This document shows, in pieces, positions 14,471 through 15,026 of a stretch of 15,026 bases of DNA (positions are counted from its first letter, which is position 1; every line of letters starts with the position of its first letter). Under the pieces are notes generated by a model. It saw nothing but the letters and a program-made list of their open reading frames with translations. It was not told the DNA's origin and did no database searches. The stretch comes from Bacilli bacterium. Its GTDB lineage: Bacteria; Bacillota_I; Bacilli_A; ML615J-28; CAG-698. The position numbers were made by a program, and so were the translations under genes. Location: positions 1 to 15,026 of the forward strand of contig JAQUYR010000026.1 of the NCBI GenBank assembly GCA_028691715.1. Direction: 5' to 3'.

Positions 14471-14499
14471 TTTACATTTTTGATGAAATGTGGTATAAT
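14471..14499 (+). promoter_or_regulatory. Strong promoter of the CBS-domain gene
   Basis: -35 TTTACA (14471-14476), 17-base spacer, -10 TATAAT (14494-14499), with TGG before the -10 (extended form). Confidence 0.8.
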
Positions 14500-14505
14500 A
14501 TAATA

Positions 14506-14600
14506 TAGATTAAATTAGTATGAACCCCTTTGATGATGCTATTTTTAACTAATAGGAATAGACTCATGGTAATTTAAATTCTATTTGAAAGGAGAACAAA
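14506..14600 (+). other. Leader of the CBS-domain gene with possible alternative hairpins
   Basis: About 95 bases separate the predicted transcription start from the ATG, longer than the other leaders here. Two mutually exclusive weak stems can be drawn: CTATT (14539-14543) with AATAG (14551-14555 or 14557-14561), or GAATAGA (14556-14562) with TCTATTT (14580-14586), which ends 3 bases before the ribosome site. The latter includes one G-U pair. No known riboswitch class is recognised, and no intrinsic terminator is present. Confidence 0.3.
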
Positions 14601-15011
14601 ATGAATATTTTAGCATTTACAAAACCAAAAAATGAAGTCGTTTTTGTTTATAACGATGAAACTGTTAAGGAAGTACTTGATAAATTAGAAAATCATCGTT
14701 TTACATCTGTACCTATTTTAGATAGAGAAGGTAACTATGTTGGAACTATAACTGAAGGAGACTTATTATGGGGAATAAAAAGAATTGCAAACTTTAATAT
14801 TACCTTGGCTGAAGAACTGCCTTTATCCAAAATCCCTCGCTTTAGGGACTATGTTACCATCAATATAGATGCTAATATGGATGAATTAATTTCTAAGGCA
14901 ACAACCGAGAATTTTATTCCTGTAGTGGATAGTCACAATCTATTTATTGGAATTGTTACAAGAAAAAGCATTATAAATTATTTTCTTGAACACAATTTTA
15001 TCGTCCTTTAA
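14601..15011 (+). CDS. Two-CBS-domain protein (nucleotide-sensing type)
   Basis: This protein of 136 residues is made almost wholly of a CBS pair (Bateman module). CBS1 spans about residues 12-62, with SVPILDREGNYVGTITEGDLLW (41-62). CBS2 spans about 82-130, with FIPVVDSHNLFIGIVTRKSIINYF (106-129). The repeated hydrophobic-PVVD-x-GI-T-R/D pattern is diagnostic. Stand-alone CBS pairs bind adenine nucleotides and act by contacting a partner protein; some in Bacillota (CbpB/DarB) bind cyclic di-AMP, but I see no residue set that proves this here. There is no enzyme or membrane domain. ATG at 14601 follows AAGGAG (14589-14594) by 6 bases, with a strong extended promoter. It is divergent from the CASTOR/POLLUX-type channel operon, so a link to ion homeostasis is possible but inferred from position only. 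Its stop is TAA, 15 bases before the window end. Confidence 0.88.
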   Translation: MNILAFTKPKNEVVFVYNDETVKEVLDKLENHRFTSVPILDREGNYVGTITEGDLLWGIKRIANFNITLAEELPLSKIPRFRDYVTINIDANMDELISKATTENFIPVVDSHNLFIGIVTRKSIINYFLEHNFIVL

Positions 15012-15026
15012 ATAAAATAAATAAAG

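Noticed and set aside
1..15026. Mobile element, phage, CRISPR or defence island
   Set aside because: No transposase, integrase, repeat-spacer pattern, terminal repeats or defence-type domain was seen; the genes look like ordinary metabolic and homeostasis functions.

Overview
The window comes from a low-GC bacterium that uses the standard code. TGA is a genuine stop in the sugar-kinase gene, TAG and TAA end the other genes, and TTG or ATG starts follow strong AGGAGG-type ribosome sites. AT-rich DNA, many extended -10 promoters (TGnTATAAT) and short hairpin-plus-T terminators suit Bacillota or a deep Mycoplasmatota/Erysipelotrichia-like lineage that did not adopt the TGA=Trp code. I cannot place it more precisely. 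No insertion sequence, phage gene, CRISPR array or integron-like structure is visible. Genes are tightly packed and no gap without a gene exceeds about 250 bases.

Left part (1-3703, minus strand). A nucleoside phosphorylase runs off the left edge. Next is a two-SIS-domain protein built like animal glucokinase regulatory protein and related to MurQ. It is followed by a ribokinase-like PfkB sugar kinase. Each has its own promoter. Together they suggest handling of phosphorylated sugars and nucleosides.

Polyamine operon (3709-7290, minus strand). One 866-residue protein joins a PLP-dependent arginine decarboxylase to an agmatine deiminase. Fourteen bases after it comes N-carbamoylputrescine amidase. 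The two genes encode the full route arginine -> agmatine -> N-carbamoylputrescine -> putrescine, between one promoter and one terminator.

Middle (7386-11708). A lone plus-strand gene encodes an unrecognised HEMFH metallopeptidase-like protein. It converges, through a shared bidirectional terminator, on a gene fusing a GNAT acetyltransferase to a complete malic enzyme. A tRNA-Thr(CGT) lies 24 bases upstream of the fusion gene and probably shares its transcript. The open frame of the fusion extends artificially back into the tRNA; the real start is 10393. Divergent from the tRNA is a two-gene plus-strand operon, a thiol peroxidase of the glutathione peroxidase family followed by a nitroreductase-family flavoprotein, which looks like an oxidative or redox stress unit.

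Right part (11720-15026). A small two-helix membrane protein is followed by a two-gene minus-strand operon: a CASTOR/POLLUX-type ion channel with a DSGN motif in its pore region, then a VOC-fold (glyoxalase-like) protein whose ribosome site overlaps the channel's stop codon. Divergent from the channel is a two-CBS-domain protein with a strong promoter and a leader of about 95 bases. A perfect 11-bp inverted repeat sits between the two divergent promoters.

The most notable points are the two multi-enzyme fusions (arginine decarboxylase-agmatine deiminase and GNAT-malic enzyme), the GCKR-like protein in a bacterium, and the channel/VOC/CBS neighbourhood.
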